From the NCBI GenBank assembly GCA_003254905.1, contig QANU01012846.1, positions 895,345 to 959,344 of the forward strand: 64,000 nt of DNA. The letters are read 5' to 3'. Origin of the DNA: Nissolia schottii. Its lineage: Eukaryota; Streptophyta; Magnoliopsida; Fabales; Fabaceae. The stretch's first letter is position 1. The number at the start of each line of letters is the position of its first letter. Shown here in pieces: positions 12,226 through 23,198 of the stretch. The notes under the pieces were generated by a model. The model did not search any database. It saw only the letters and a list, made by a program, of their open reading frames with translations, and had not been told where the DNA came from. A program made the position numbers and the translations under genes.

Positions 12226-13409
12226 CTACAAAACAAATGTATGTTTATATACATGATTAGTTGTGAATAATATAATGCTTGTAATGTAATCACTATGGGG
12301 TGTAAGCTCATATTCTTAGAAATTAAGGAGGCATATTATATATGTATGTAGACTTGACGAGAAATTTTTGTGTAGTGATGGAGTGCCATTTTGAATATGA
12401 TCCTCATCGCACGCACGTCAAATTAATTGTTTCTTATTCTGTTTGTGGTTAAGAACATATGTATAAATATAATGTTTTATGACGGCACAAGAATTTAACA
12501 AGGCTTAAACGACATCAAGATTGAAATACCACACAAGAAAAAGGAAAAAAGAGAAGGGAACAACCATGATGGAGATCTTTTACAATCTTTTTTCCAAAAC
12601 TCCAAGCAATCTTTGTTTGTATATGCAATGGGAAGTTCTAATTTGCAACCTATATAGTAGAATTTTGAGAATGGTATGTCTTGCATACGTTGATGCCAAC
12701 TTAACACGCGATGCTAGATGCCTATTTTTGTTGGGCTTTACATCGATATAATGATCTTGGGCTATTTATAACTTTAGCAACTTGATTCCAACTGGGAGCT
12801 TACAATGAACATAAAATTGTTTCCATAAATTTGTGCTTAATTTTATGTTCAATATTGTTAGAAGATGGTTATTTATTTTCGTTTGTGCTGTTAGATTTTG
12901 ACCAAAATGTATATCAAATCCACATGGAAACAAGTGTACTTTGAAATAGAAATGTACAAATATGGCTATTTTTAGCCACACTTAATTTGTACAATGTTGG
13001 TTCAAGGCACTAACGGTTGTGTAGTTAGAAGAATTTAAAAACTGCGTTGTAACACATTTTTTTCATTTACAGCACAAACCAAATAGGCAAATACATGTTG
13101 ATCTTTATTAAGTCTTACGTTGCTTAAAGATATGATCAAAATAGATTAATCATTTGGATAACATTTTTTTTTAACTTTTATTGTTGAGTTTGGTCTACTA
13201 AATTTTAAAATGATATCAAAGGTTATCCGCATAAGTCAAATTCTAAAAAAACTTCACATTTCGTATGTATGAGTGAGTGTGTTAAGTCTCACATTACTTA
13301 TTAATGATATAGCAAAGATAATCTTTATAATTAGTTGGGAACCCGTAGCCTCTTAAACTATGATAACTCTCCAATTAGAGTTATCTTTTGTTTAATTTGC
13401 GTGTATCTA

Positions 13410-14170
13410 TGTAACATCTCGCTTTCTCCTTAGTGAAATTCTCGCTAGTTAAATGCCTAGGAACATTCATTGTAGGATTAACAATTAGGAACATGAAGTC
13501 CTAGGTTAAAAGTGTCTGTAGAAATAATTCTGCTCAGTTTCATAAAATTCAGCAGACATTAGAATAAATCCTTTTTGTCATCCAAGTGCAATAGTATATC
13601 TAAGGTATCTGGAAAATGTACTCTTACAGAGAAAATTGACAAATACCTTAGATTAACCTAAATTCTTCCTTAGAAAAATTAGTAGATCACAAGGATGTGA
13701 TCGGAATATTTTTCGAATAACCGTATGCGAAGTACAGGAACCGGTAACGACCAAACACGATCCAAATTGATCTGTGTGTGACCCTTAATTCTTGGCCACA
13801 AAAATTGGCCAAGACACAAGCAATTCACACTGCCAAGAATGGCAAGTGTGTGTAAAATGGTAAATTGGTCCAAGGGCAAAATGGGAAAGTGAAATTCAGC
13901 CAAGGGCTTATAAATACCCCTTGGAATCCAAAATTTTAGAGAGAAAAAAGAGAACATTAGCGAAGCTCTGTCCAATTACACACGCAATCATTACACCCCG
14001 TTGTGTGTAGTGTTTGGTTTCGTGGAGGGTGGTGTTAATGGTGGTGGTGGAGAGAAAAAGGTGCAGAAGTAGAAGTGACCTAAAGGGATGTGTGATGATA
14101 TTTTTTGAAACCCATGTGAAACCTTTTTAAAATTTTAATAGTATTTTATTGGGAAAAATATAAAAGGTTT
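13410..14170 (+). mobile_element. Partial gypsy-type LTR, plus orientation
   Basis: It begins TGTAACATCTCGC at the exact point where duplication copy 2 stops. The start and a block near 13515-13560 (gtctgtagaaataattctg) resemble the minus strand of the solo LTR at 214-3397, so both belong to related families. A TATA-like ttataaata lies at 13908-13916, followed by a C-rich stretch, as in an LTR promoter. The right end is not defined; 14170 is an estimate. Confidence 0.6.
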
Positions 14171-15366
14171 TTTTCTCTCATTATTCAACCAAAAATATTT
14201 TCCTTTTATACCCTTCAAAGGAAAATATTGGGCTATCTTGTTATACCAAAAATAATCAAGGAAACTAGAAAGGCACAAGAGTCCACTTTATGAGGGCAAG
14301 TATGTAAAATGAGTGAGAACTCATTTAAAACTGAAATGGAAGATCTAGCGACCCTCTGCAGAAAGACAAGATCGGCCAACCTTGAACAATCAATACGAGT
14401 TAACATGCTCAATTGAGAAGAAAAACAACCAAAGGATAGGTGGTTGGCAACCAATTGAGAAGAAATTTTCAAAATAAGGAGGCATGGTGGATGACTCAAA
14501 GGACAACACACAAATAAATGAAAGTGAGTAACTATTTGCGCCAAAATTCATATTAGAATTCAAATAAATAGAAGTTATTTGGAGCCAAAAAAAGGATATT
14601 CAACGACATGAAGCGAAGCATGCATGAACTTATAACCCCCTCAAGGGATATTCAAGCATGGATGAAACGCATTTACCTCTGCAACACAAAGTAGATGAGA
14701 AGATCAAGTTATTTCCCACTTTACTTGCTCTCTGTTCTTACAACTCCTAGGATTAGAGTTTGTTTATGGTCTTTTCTTTACATTTCCTTCGTAATTCAAA
14801 TACCATGTACCCATTTCTATCCAACCCAGAAACACAAACAAAAAAAAAAAGATTTGACCGTACCCACCCATCTTTTGTCGGGTCAGGTCATTTACATGGT
14901 CGGGTTTGACTCGGCCCAACCCATGCACAGCCCTAAATCACACCTTGCTCAAGGAGATGCATAAACAACGCAAAGAGGCGTCCATGTAGCCCTTGAAATT
15001 AAGAATCAAAGTCGTCCTTTTAAGCCATGCCTGAAATACCTTGTGCTCTTTTAGTTGTTTGTATCAACAACGTATATGCCGCTCGTCTCTTGTATTTTTC
15101 AATTGTTTTCACCTCTGTTTAACTGTTCACGGGTTACACAATTGCAACCATGATTAAGCCCCCCAAAAAACAAAACACACACCCTAAATGGTTTAGAGCT
15201 ATAACCCGTCGACAAGGACAATACCTCAAAAGAGAAAAAGGGGAAAGTCAACTGTATAAATATGTTTACATCAGATGAAAGTTGAAACCTGCAAAGGTCA
15301 TACTAAATTTATAAATGTCTAAAACATGTTAACTTTCCTACAAAACTTTTCAATAAGGGATGGTAC
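14171..15366. other. Repeat-derived intergenic DNA, no gene seen
   Basis: A+T-rich DNA with only short open stretches that match nothing I recognise. Around 14860-14940 there is a 'gtcgggtcaggtc...tggtcgggtttgac' stretch, like the GGGTCGGGT-rich ends of small plant DNA transposons; similar stretches occur near 20275-20345 and 27345-27420. Confidence 0.5.
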
Positions 15367-16159
15367 TCAACGATGCTTCTTACCAGGACCCTTTTTACCT
15401 CCTTCCGCCTTACCTCCTCCTTTCCATTTCCCTTTACTTGACATACTGGCTCCAGCATCATGATCTGTTGATGGTGCTGAATTTAACAAATGCCTCACGT
15501 CGAGTATGCCATTTCTAAAACGACCTTCACTTGCCTTCAGACCCCTGTCCTCAGGCTTGTGCTTACCCACTGATCTTTTACCACTACCACCCCGCTTCCC
15601 CCCAAATTGTCCAAGAATCAAACGCTATGAACCAGGGTAAAATAAGAAGAACGAGGTCAGTTACAGTTACTGTAAGTCAAACCAACAGAAAAGATAGGGG
15701 AGAAAAACAGGGAAAGTTGACAGAAATATTACCTCGTGGAGCATTTTCTGCTCTCTCTCCTTTTGTTTCTTCATCGTTGGCCGTGCCACACTCAAAGGTA
15801 ATTTCTGGTTCTTGGGGAGCTATATAAGTGCAAACAAAACACATAAGTTAGTTTGTTGAGCACGCTGCTAATAATTATTTGTATTGGCAGTAGAAAAAAT
15901 AGCATCAACAAATAGTCCTCACCTTTCCACCAAGTGACACGACCATTTTAATTCTCAATCACTTTACGCTCTTTCCATGTCATATACGAGTGGCCTGATA
16001 AAAATGCTAATTAGCAGCCATTATAAAAAGCAACTGCAATAGAATATAGATGGACATAGTGGGAAGGCAAATAAAACATGGTGAACCGAGTATGAGACCA
16101 ATAATTTGTTTAGATCCAACACCTTCAACTTAAAATAGATAAAGAAAATGATAGGCACA

Positions 16160-16550
16160 CCTAGACAAGACCCTCGGGAAAATATGAGTAAGGGATAGAA
16201 AAAGAAGTTTAGGCTGTAACAAACTTGCCAACTCGCCAAGGTGGTGGGAGGGAAGGGGGAAATAGTTGAAGGCTGCATGTCCCTGCATTCTTTACCCATT
16301 TCCCAGAAACCAGAGGTCGATATCATCTTGATACAGTCCTGCAGTTTAAAGTCAATTCCGGGAACTTTCCTTCTTCCCTTTCTATTATTTATTTGGTACC
16401 TATCTAGTAGTATTAGAGCTGCTAATCCAGCGAGCTTTGGAATTTGGATGGTGATCACATGAGCTGTAGTCATGGAATCCTGTGTAGAGACATTGGGGAA
16501 AGCTTGGAAGAGATTAAATGAATATATCGAGTGTGAGAAGCCACAACATG
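16160..16550. repeat. Dispersed repeat, copy A
   Basis: About 290 bases from 16259 onward are nearly identical to 19822-20101, and the left part (ctcgggaaaatatgagtaa...) recurs in diverged form at 17915-18210. On the minus strand copy A has an open frame (TTAHVITIQIPKLAGL... MISTSGFWEMGKECRD), possibly a gag-like retroelement remnant. The family is not recognised. Confidence 0.75.
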
Positions 16551-17215
16551 GTCGTGCGAAGAGGATAGGATTTTCAATACCTGCAAGTTTTGAGTAAACA
16601 CAGACACTTGCTAGAGAGGAGATTGAACCCAACCAGGGAAGGAGATAGTGAAAGGTAAATGTCTATTAGTCTAGCAATGAAGGTGCAAAATATAGATGCG
16701 GACATGATGACAGACCCCAAAAAAGGGGTGAATGTATCACCAAAGAAAAGAAGAGCTCTAGGTTTCTAGAATACCGGCAAAGCTTCGATTGCCTAAGCCA
16801 CTAGAACCACCAGACCCAAATACTGCTGCAACGGTGGCGGCGAAGCTTCAGGAGGCGATGGCAGCTAACATAACAGTCTCACTAGCAGCTAGAAGAGAAA
16901 GAAGAAGGAAGGGCAGTACAGAATTTGTTTAACCTAATGGGCTAAGCCCAAATCAGTAAGGATAGCAGTTGGAATGCTGCATTAAGAAATTATCTTCTAG
17001 AGCAAATGTGCCAAAACCAACTTACAAAAGGAAATGAATTTTTGATGAAAGTAGTAGTATTAATTTATGCATCTAATAACTCAAAAATATTTGAAAAGGA
17101 CCAGGTCAAGGAACTTGGACACACCAAGGCTTCTCCTGTTTGTTTTGATCACTGATGATTACCATGAATGTTATGCATTGAACCTGCCAGGTATGCACTA
17201 GTGATGACTTAGGTT

Positions 17216-17915
17216 ATGAATCAAGCTGAGTCAATAAGTGTACAGGCTGACCTTAGGTTCACAAACAAAGACTCAGCTTCTGAAGCAAGGTTCCAGCCCA
17301 TTATACATCAAGCAATGGGACCTTGGTGCGAATTATTTTTGGATACCCCCATACACATCCTTGTAACCTGCCTTGAGGACAAGGTGGATCTTTTGAGGAG
17401 AAGTATTGATAAGCACTCTGTTACATACCCAACAACTACAGCTGAAGCTGAGCTGGATAATCAAAAAGGAAGGAAAATAATTCCTTTTCCTTTTCATTAA
17501 TCCAGAAGAAACAGAAAGGGAAAGGGAACTAATGAATTAATGGGCAACAAATCAAGAAATTAATTGATGAGCAGCAGATATTAATTAGGAGAAATAAGGG
17601 GAGGAAACCGAGATTGATCAGGATTTAATAAATTAATTAGAGAATCAAGCTTCACCCCTTGATTCTTTTCTATTAAACAGTATAAGTGCAGATTAGAGGC
17701 AAGGGGAGCAGACCACCGATCAGAACTTGAGTGGAAAATAGGAGGGCCAAGGGAACCTTACTCCCAGAGTTTACTTTGCCGTTTTATGTGAGTTTTCTGT
17801 TATTTTTCCTTCCTGTACGTTCTGACTGAATTCCCCACTGGAATTTCAGTTTTACTAAATAAAATACAGAAGATATTCCAGTTATATTCTCCTTGGTACC
17901 AGTTCTCACACACTC
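17216..17915 (+). mobile_element. Retrotransposon 3' end: pol tail plus short LTR
   Basis: The frame at 17216-17406 ends in CLEDKVDLL, resembling the conserved tail of plant Ty3/gypsy polyproteins (F.LEDKV.L). A purine-rich run (ttttgaggagaag) is followed by a likely LTR starting TGATAAGCACTC near 17409 and ending ...ACACA near 17915. An aataaa signal lies near 17858. No complete reverse transcriptase or integrase is present, so this is a relic. Confidence 0.45.
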
Positions 17916-18210
17916 CCTTGGGAAAAATATGAGTAATGGCTAGTAAAGGAATTTGGGCTGTAAAAAACTTGCTTACAAGGTAAAGGAAATGGGAAAAGGT
18001 TGGAGGCTGAATGGGTTATAAGGGAGAAGGGATGAATAAGAGAGGTAGGATGGATATTAATTAGATCATGGGAGAGAGTAGGCACTCACTTCCATCATGT
18101 CCCAGTGTTGTTTTTCCATTTTCCAGAAACCATAGGCTGGTATATCATATCAACTTGGGATATAGTCCTGGAATCTGAGTTATTTCAGTGAACTTCCGTC
18201 CTAGTCTACT
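17915..18210. repeat. Dispersed repeat, copy B (diverged)
   Basis: A lower-identity relative of 16160-16360, sharing 'gggaaaaatatgagtaatgg', 'ttccagaaacca' and 'atagtcctg' landmarks in the same order and orientation. Confidence 0.6.
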
Positions 18211-18281
18211 TTTTCCAACACCTAACATATGAAAACCTCACATGCAAAATTATTATAACACAATACATTTTGAAAATGAAG

Positions 18282-18301
18282 ATACATACACACACACACA
18301 C

Positions 18302-18342
<41 letters not shown>
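18282..18342. repeat. (CA)n(TA)n microsatellite
   Basis: An acac run passes into an uninterrupted run of about 17 TA units. Confidence 0.95.
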
Positions 18343-18344
<2 letters not shown>

Positions 18345-19821
18345 CACAATTTTGGTCCACATATCTTACAGAAGTCTTAAGTTGAATTCTTCACAAAATT
18401 TTCAACAAATCAACTCCTAAAAAATGAACACGGACTAACAAACAACCAATTATACGATTCCATTTGCCAAATTATCCTGGTTTAGGAAGCTATAGTCATA
18501 AGTTACTGCATAATTCACTAAAACAAATGTACATTGCCTTTTATCATAAAACACAACTGTGTAAGCTTTCTAGAATGACATATAAACCGTTTAAGCTAAG
18601 AATGCTAAAAAGTTCTATTATGTGGAAAACATAGAAGAAATTTTATATGGAAAGGAGAAACACCACCGGAAGACAAGAGACCCATTAAATGTTCATTCCT
18701 AGACCTATGAAATTATAAATTCTAAAAGATAAAAGTTCAATAAATCCATAAACTAAAACTGCCAAATGCTAATCCATTAAGAGAAAATGAATTCAAAGTT
18801 TTAAACGTAGTTGTTAACTTTCTTCCAATATTACAATGACATCAGCTCATATGACACACCAAGCTTCCAGACTATGGAATCAGTATCATCAGTACAATCC
18901 ATAAACAGCCACATAAATCAGTACAATCCATAAAAGCCTACTTAAAAATTGGAGCTGTTACCAAGTATGTATTGTAAGGATGCATCAGAAAAATCAAAGA
19001 AATTCAACCGAATTACACAAAATATTATACAAAAACAGCCTGACTTGGATGTCTATTCAAATTCTCCGCAAAAGACCAAAAGCACATCAACAAGAAAAAG
19101 CAAATTTAATGAAAAGATAAAGATAGAGACAACAGTCAAGAAAAGGGTAATAAGTTCAGATGAGAACAGATAATGGGAATTACTAAAATTTTCAACTTCT
19201 TTCATAATCTTCTTTATGTCCAACTCTTGAGCCTCCTGCACCTCGCCATGTTGTCTTGCGGGTCCATGTCTCTCCCCTGCTTTCTTATTCTTGAACATCT
19301 TTCCCATCACTGCTTGGAAATTGAAAATTGATTAAAAAAATGTCACAAACTACACCAAACTTTGGAACAAGATACACAAATTAAAGATCTCTTTAAATGC
19401 ATGTAAAATGCTCTTCTTAATTGAACAAGGTATATTGTGATCTTAACCTAGAAAATCATCAGCTCGCCGGTCCCCACAGGATCCCGAAAAAGCATGGAAA
19501 AAAAAAATAATAAATACAGACATAACCAATTAATTCAACAACTATTCACCCAGGAAGAAATTGAAAGGAAAAAAAAAAAGAATGCTTAGTTAAAAATAAC
19601 GAGAAAATTAAGAAGAAATAGTGATTAGGAACCTGAGGAAGGAATGTCTGTGAGGTTATCAGCTGAAGAACAAGTAATCAGAGTAAAATGAAAATTAAAA
19701 AAAAAAATCAAAATACAAAAGAAAAAAATAAAAATAAGGAAGAAAGAAACCTGAAGACCTAGGTTAGAATTAGGGATGTCATCCGAGCGGAGCGGGACGA
19801 GGCCGGGGGAGGGGGCTAAAT

Positions 19822-20101
19822 AGTTGAAGGCTGCATGTCCCTGCATTCTTTACCCATTTTCCAGAAACCAGAGGTCGATATCATCTTGATACAGTCCTGC
19901 AGTTTAAAGTCAATTCCGGGAACTTTCCTTCTTCCCTTTCTATTATTTATTTGGTACCTATCTACTAGTATTAGAGCTGCTAATCCAGCGAGCTTTGGAA
20001 TTTGGATGGTGATCACATGAGCTGTAGTCATGGAATCCTGTGTAGAGACATTGGAGAAAGCTTGGAAGAGATTAAATGAATATATCGAGTGTGAGAAGCC
20101 A
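19822..20101. repeat. Dispersed repeat, copy C
   Basis: Nearly identical to 16259-16550. Its left edge abuts 'gagcggagcgggacgaggcc', which resembles a small DNA-transposon end. Its right edge runs into the hairpin at 20051-20194. Confidence 0.8.
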
Positions 20102-20194
20102 CACAATATGCATGTCCGGGCTTTGTGCCTTGGCCAATTTTTGTGGCTTCTCACACTCAATATATTCATTTAATCTCTTCCAAGCTTTCTCCAA
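20051..20194. repeat. Large inverted repeat (53-base arms, 38-base loop)
   Basis: Left arm 20051-20103 and right arm 20142-20194 are reverse complements with one mismatch. The left arm is the end of dispersed repeat copy C; the right arm is an inverted copy of it. Confidence 0.93.
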
Positions 20195-20445
20195 ATATTG
20201 TGTGTACAATTTAGAAAGTTCAAAATTTGGGAAACATGCATATTGATACCCATAACCCTAACGAGGGGTGTTCATGGGCCGGGCCGGGCCAGGTTGGCCT
20301 ATACCCGAACCCGGCCCTATATTTAGACCGGGTCAATTTTTAGGACCTGGACCCGACCCTAGACCCGATAGGCCCGATCATCTTCGGGCCAAGTAAAAAC
20401 CCAGGTTTAGACCGGGCCAAAGCAGGCCAAAATAAATTTTTAAAA

Positions 20446-20740
20446 AAATCAGAAACAGCAGAAACAAAAACAGCAAAAACAGAAACAGCAAAAACAGAAA
20501 GAATTGAAACAGAAGTAGAAACAGCAGAAAGCGGAAGCAGAAACAGCATAACAGATGGAATTGAAACAGAAGCAGAAACAGCAAAACTAGCAGAAGCAGA
20601 AACAGCAGAAGCAGAAACAGAAATTGCATAACAGAAATAGGAAATTTGCATAACAGAAATTCAGAATTGATATATTGCATAATTGCAGAAATTACAGCAG
20701 AATTGTTTAGATATTGCAGCAGAAATTACAAAATAGCAGA
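20446..20740. repeat. Degenerate CAGAAA(C/G)-rich simple repeat
   Basis: About 300 bases of imperfect 6-9 base units (cagaaacag, cagcagaaa). Both strands read as open low-complexity frames, for example long FLLLFLFLL runs on the minus strand; these are by-products of the repeat. Confidence 0.85.
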
Positions 20741-21812
20741 AATTGAGTATACCTAAAGAGTTTTTAAGTATACCTAAAGAGTAATAAAATAGAGTAAATC
20801 ATGACGGGATATAAACAATTTAAGAAGTTTAATATAAACAATTAAATGATTTTATATTTGACACCAAGCCTTCTTTAACGGTTAACAAATAGTGTATAGA
20901 GGTTATATTATATCCTTGGTTACTTCGTGCATTACATGAGATGCAAAATAAAACACCACCACCACCTGAAATGGAGTGATCTTAAAGATCTAGCAAAATT
21001 ATTCGGAAATGGTAAGTCTAGTATAAACCACAGCTAACCTCATATCCAAGCAATCATTGATCATCACTCATCAGAATGTTCATCCAAAAATGACGAAGGA
21101 AAAAGGGAAACAAAAAAAAAAAAAAAGCAATCAAATTACGCTGAAACAGTGGCTTACCAAGGGACGACGAGTGCGAAGCGAGGCGAGGAGCGGGGAGGGA
21201 GGCGCGGCGAGGCGAGGGTTTAGGGTCTGAAGTGAACTATTGAGCCTCTGAAGATGAACTCAGAATTTCAGAAATGAAAATTGAGAAAAGTGAGATGAGG
21301 GCTACTGGGCTAGTGAGTGGCCTAGTGAGATGAGGGCTTATTGAGACAAGCCACTGAAGAAAGACATTTGGGCTGCTTAATAAAACTGGGCTGAGAAAAA
21401 AGAAATTGGGCTGAAAGACATGGAAAGAAAATTGGAAATTGGTAGACCAGAAGTGCAGAACCTGTGGAAATAAATTGTAATTATGAAGGAAAAAAAATAA
21501 AAAAAATATATAATAATATAATATAAGATGAAGATGTCATGCATAGCCCCCTTTTTCCCTTGTATGTCTCACATCTGAATGATTGCATATGTGTTGGCGT
21601 GTGTTATGAAGGATAAGAGACTTAGGAAAAGGAGGTCTGTGTGTGCTGGTTACATATTTGACATTTGTGTTGGGCATGAATTTACACTAAACTCTGGGGT
21701 ACACCTTATTGTTTGCATCCTTGTCTGTTTCTGCCAATACTAGTTAGTTTTTATACATGCACACACCAAAGTAGTTAATGGCAGAAAATGGCGTGGAGTG
21801 GCCACCCCAAAA
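20741..21812. other. Intergenic, low-complexity and GC-rich patch
   Basis: No gene seen. Contains a poly(A) tract near 21112-21126 and a G+C-rich patch near 21170-21230 (gcgaggcgaggagcgggg). Confidence 0.5.
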
Positions 21813-21923
21813 GAAAACCCTATAGCAGCACAGCAGATATGAAAAACCTTATAACAGCATAGCAGATATGAAAAATCCTATAGCAGTGTAGCAAATATGA
21901 AAAAACCCTATAGCGGCACAGAA
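21813..21923. repeat. Tandem repeat of about 30 bases, four copies
   Basis: Imperfect units of the type 'aaaaccctatagcagcacag' plus 'cagatatg' follow one another four times. Confidence 0.85.
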
Positions 21924-22287
21924 AATTGCAGATCGGCTGGTATCCAAATAGTGTGTTCAATTTAGGAAGTTCAAAATTTGGGAAACATGCGTATTGATGC
22001 CCATAACCCTAAGTACTCAAAACAACCCGATGCATTCATTACTAATGCTCAAATCCCAAAGGCTAGAAGAGGACGGACCTGTGTACAAAACAACGGCTGG
22101 AGAAAGATGCACTTGTGAGTGAGATTGAGGCTGAGGAAGACCTACGCGCAGAATATGAGGGAATGGCAAGCCGCATGCAAACAAGCGAGATCATGAAATA
22201 AGGGTGAGCTAGCGTGAAACTGGCGGAACAGTGGGTAGGTACTGCAGAATCCCTGATTCTTTTTGCGAACGGATGCTGCGTCTTCCT

Positions 22288-23198
22288 CAATTGTGAGAAG
22301 GAGAGCTGTGCCAAACCCTAGAAGTTTGTTTCTGTGTGATGGGTCATTGGAGACCTACCTCTCTCAAATAGGTGGGAGCAGCTAGGTCTGAGTCAGGGCA
22401 AAACAGAGATTTCACTGAGTCAGGGCAATTGGAGCATTGTGGAGCTACAATTCTCCGTAAAAGCCGTTATTTATGCTACGATGAGAACTCTCGGAAGTTA
22501 CAATGCTCCGTCACTGGCATTTTGGAGCGGCACGTCGCTTGCCTCTAGCAGAATCTAGCCACTATTGAGAAGCATGGCAAATGCGTGGATGGTATTTCAA
22601 CATCGTGTTGGCGCCGTAGATCTTTCTTTTAAGCGAATTCTTCAAAATGTATATGTATATATAATGATAAATCGGATTTAACTTAATNTCCTCAATTGTG
22701 AGAAGGAGAGCGGTGCCAAACCCTAGAAGTTTGTTTCTGTGTGATGGGTCATTGGAGACCTACCTCTCTCTTAAATAGGTGGAAGCAGCTAGGTCTGAGT
22801 CAGGGCAAAACAGAGATTTCACTGAATGAGTGAGGGTATAAGTGTAAAACATAACTTTTGTAAAAGGAAAAAAAAAGATTAGTTTTTGATGTGACTGCAA
22901 ACAGCCACTATTTATTCTGAGGTGAGCCGCGATAGCAGTTGGAGCATTGTGGGGCTACAATTCTCCGTAAAAGCCGTTATTTATGCTGCGATGAGAACTC
23001 TCAGAAGCTACAATGCTCCGTCACTGGCATTTTGGAGCGGCACGTCGCTTGCCTCTAGCAGAATCTAGCCACTATTGAGAAGCATGGCAAATGCGTGGAT
23101 GGTATTTCAACATCGTGTTGGCGCCGTAGATCTTTCTTTTAAGCGAATTCTTCAAAATGTATATGTATATATAATGATAAATCGGATTTAACTTAATC
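22288..23198. repeat. Direct tandem duplication joined at a single N
   Basis: Block 22288-22686 and block 22690-23198 are near-identical and abut at an ambiguous base (22687). The second copy has about 110 extra bases (22825-22935). Both share the sequence from 'ctcaattgtgagaaggagag' to 'aaatcggatttaacttaat'. The N at the junction suggests an assembly join. Confidence 0.92.

Larger units (their letters stand above)
8881..13393. repeat. Tandem segmental duplication, copy 2
   Basis: This repeats 1-210 plus 3399-7703 without the 3.2-kb solo LTR, which shows the pre-insertion state at about 9085-9100. Similarity stops near 13393, just before an LTR that begins at 13410 and may have cut the unit. 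Confidence 0.93.
15367..19309 (-). pseudogene. C1orf131/DUF4602-like nucleolar protein gene, disrupted
   Basis: Four minus-strand segments join with matching splice phases: 19309-19184 (MGKMFKNKKAGERHGP to IMKEVENF), 15994-15923 (HSYMTWKERKVIEN, then VVSLGGK), 15819-15733 (LPKNQKLPLSVARP, KKQKEREQKM) and 15624-15367 (LILGQFGGK, FRNGILDVRHLL, basic tail GGKKGPGKKHR). The order (K-rich start, MKEVENF, WKERK, SLGGK, SVARP) resembles the DUF4602 family (human C1orf131), linked to small-subunit ribosome assembly; that match is from memory. Exon 15994-15923 has one extra T after IEN, which creates a TAA and shifts frame. The intron 15995-19183 is filled with retroelement DNA. Translation could restart at ATG 15946, giving 122 residues. 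Possible upstream exons lie near 19632-19661. It is a pseudogene, or a living gene with a sequencing error. Confidence 0.6.
20208..22010. repeat. Roughly 50-base direct repeats flanking a 1.7-kb block
   Basis: The block 'aagttcaaaatttgggaaacatgc...tattgat.cccataaccctaa' occurs at 20208-20262 and 21955-22010. The enclosed DNA opens with 'ggggtgttcatgggccgggcc', like the end of small hAT-type elements, so it may be an insertion or a local duplication. Confidence 0.55.

Noticed and set aside
16021..16632. 203-residue minus-strand frame as a protein-coding gene
   Set aside because: It spans the boundary of the dispersed repeat and unrelated DNA. Only the repeat part recurs elsewhere, so it is treated as repeat-derived.
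20340..20680. Minus-strand frames rich in Leu/Phe or Ser/Ala/Val that look like membrane proteins
   Set aside because: They are translations of the CAGAAA-type simple repeat in two frames, with no family features.
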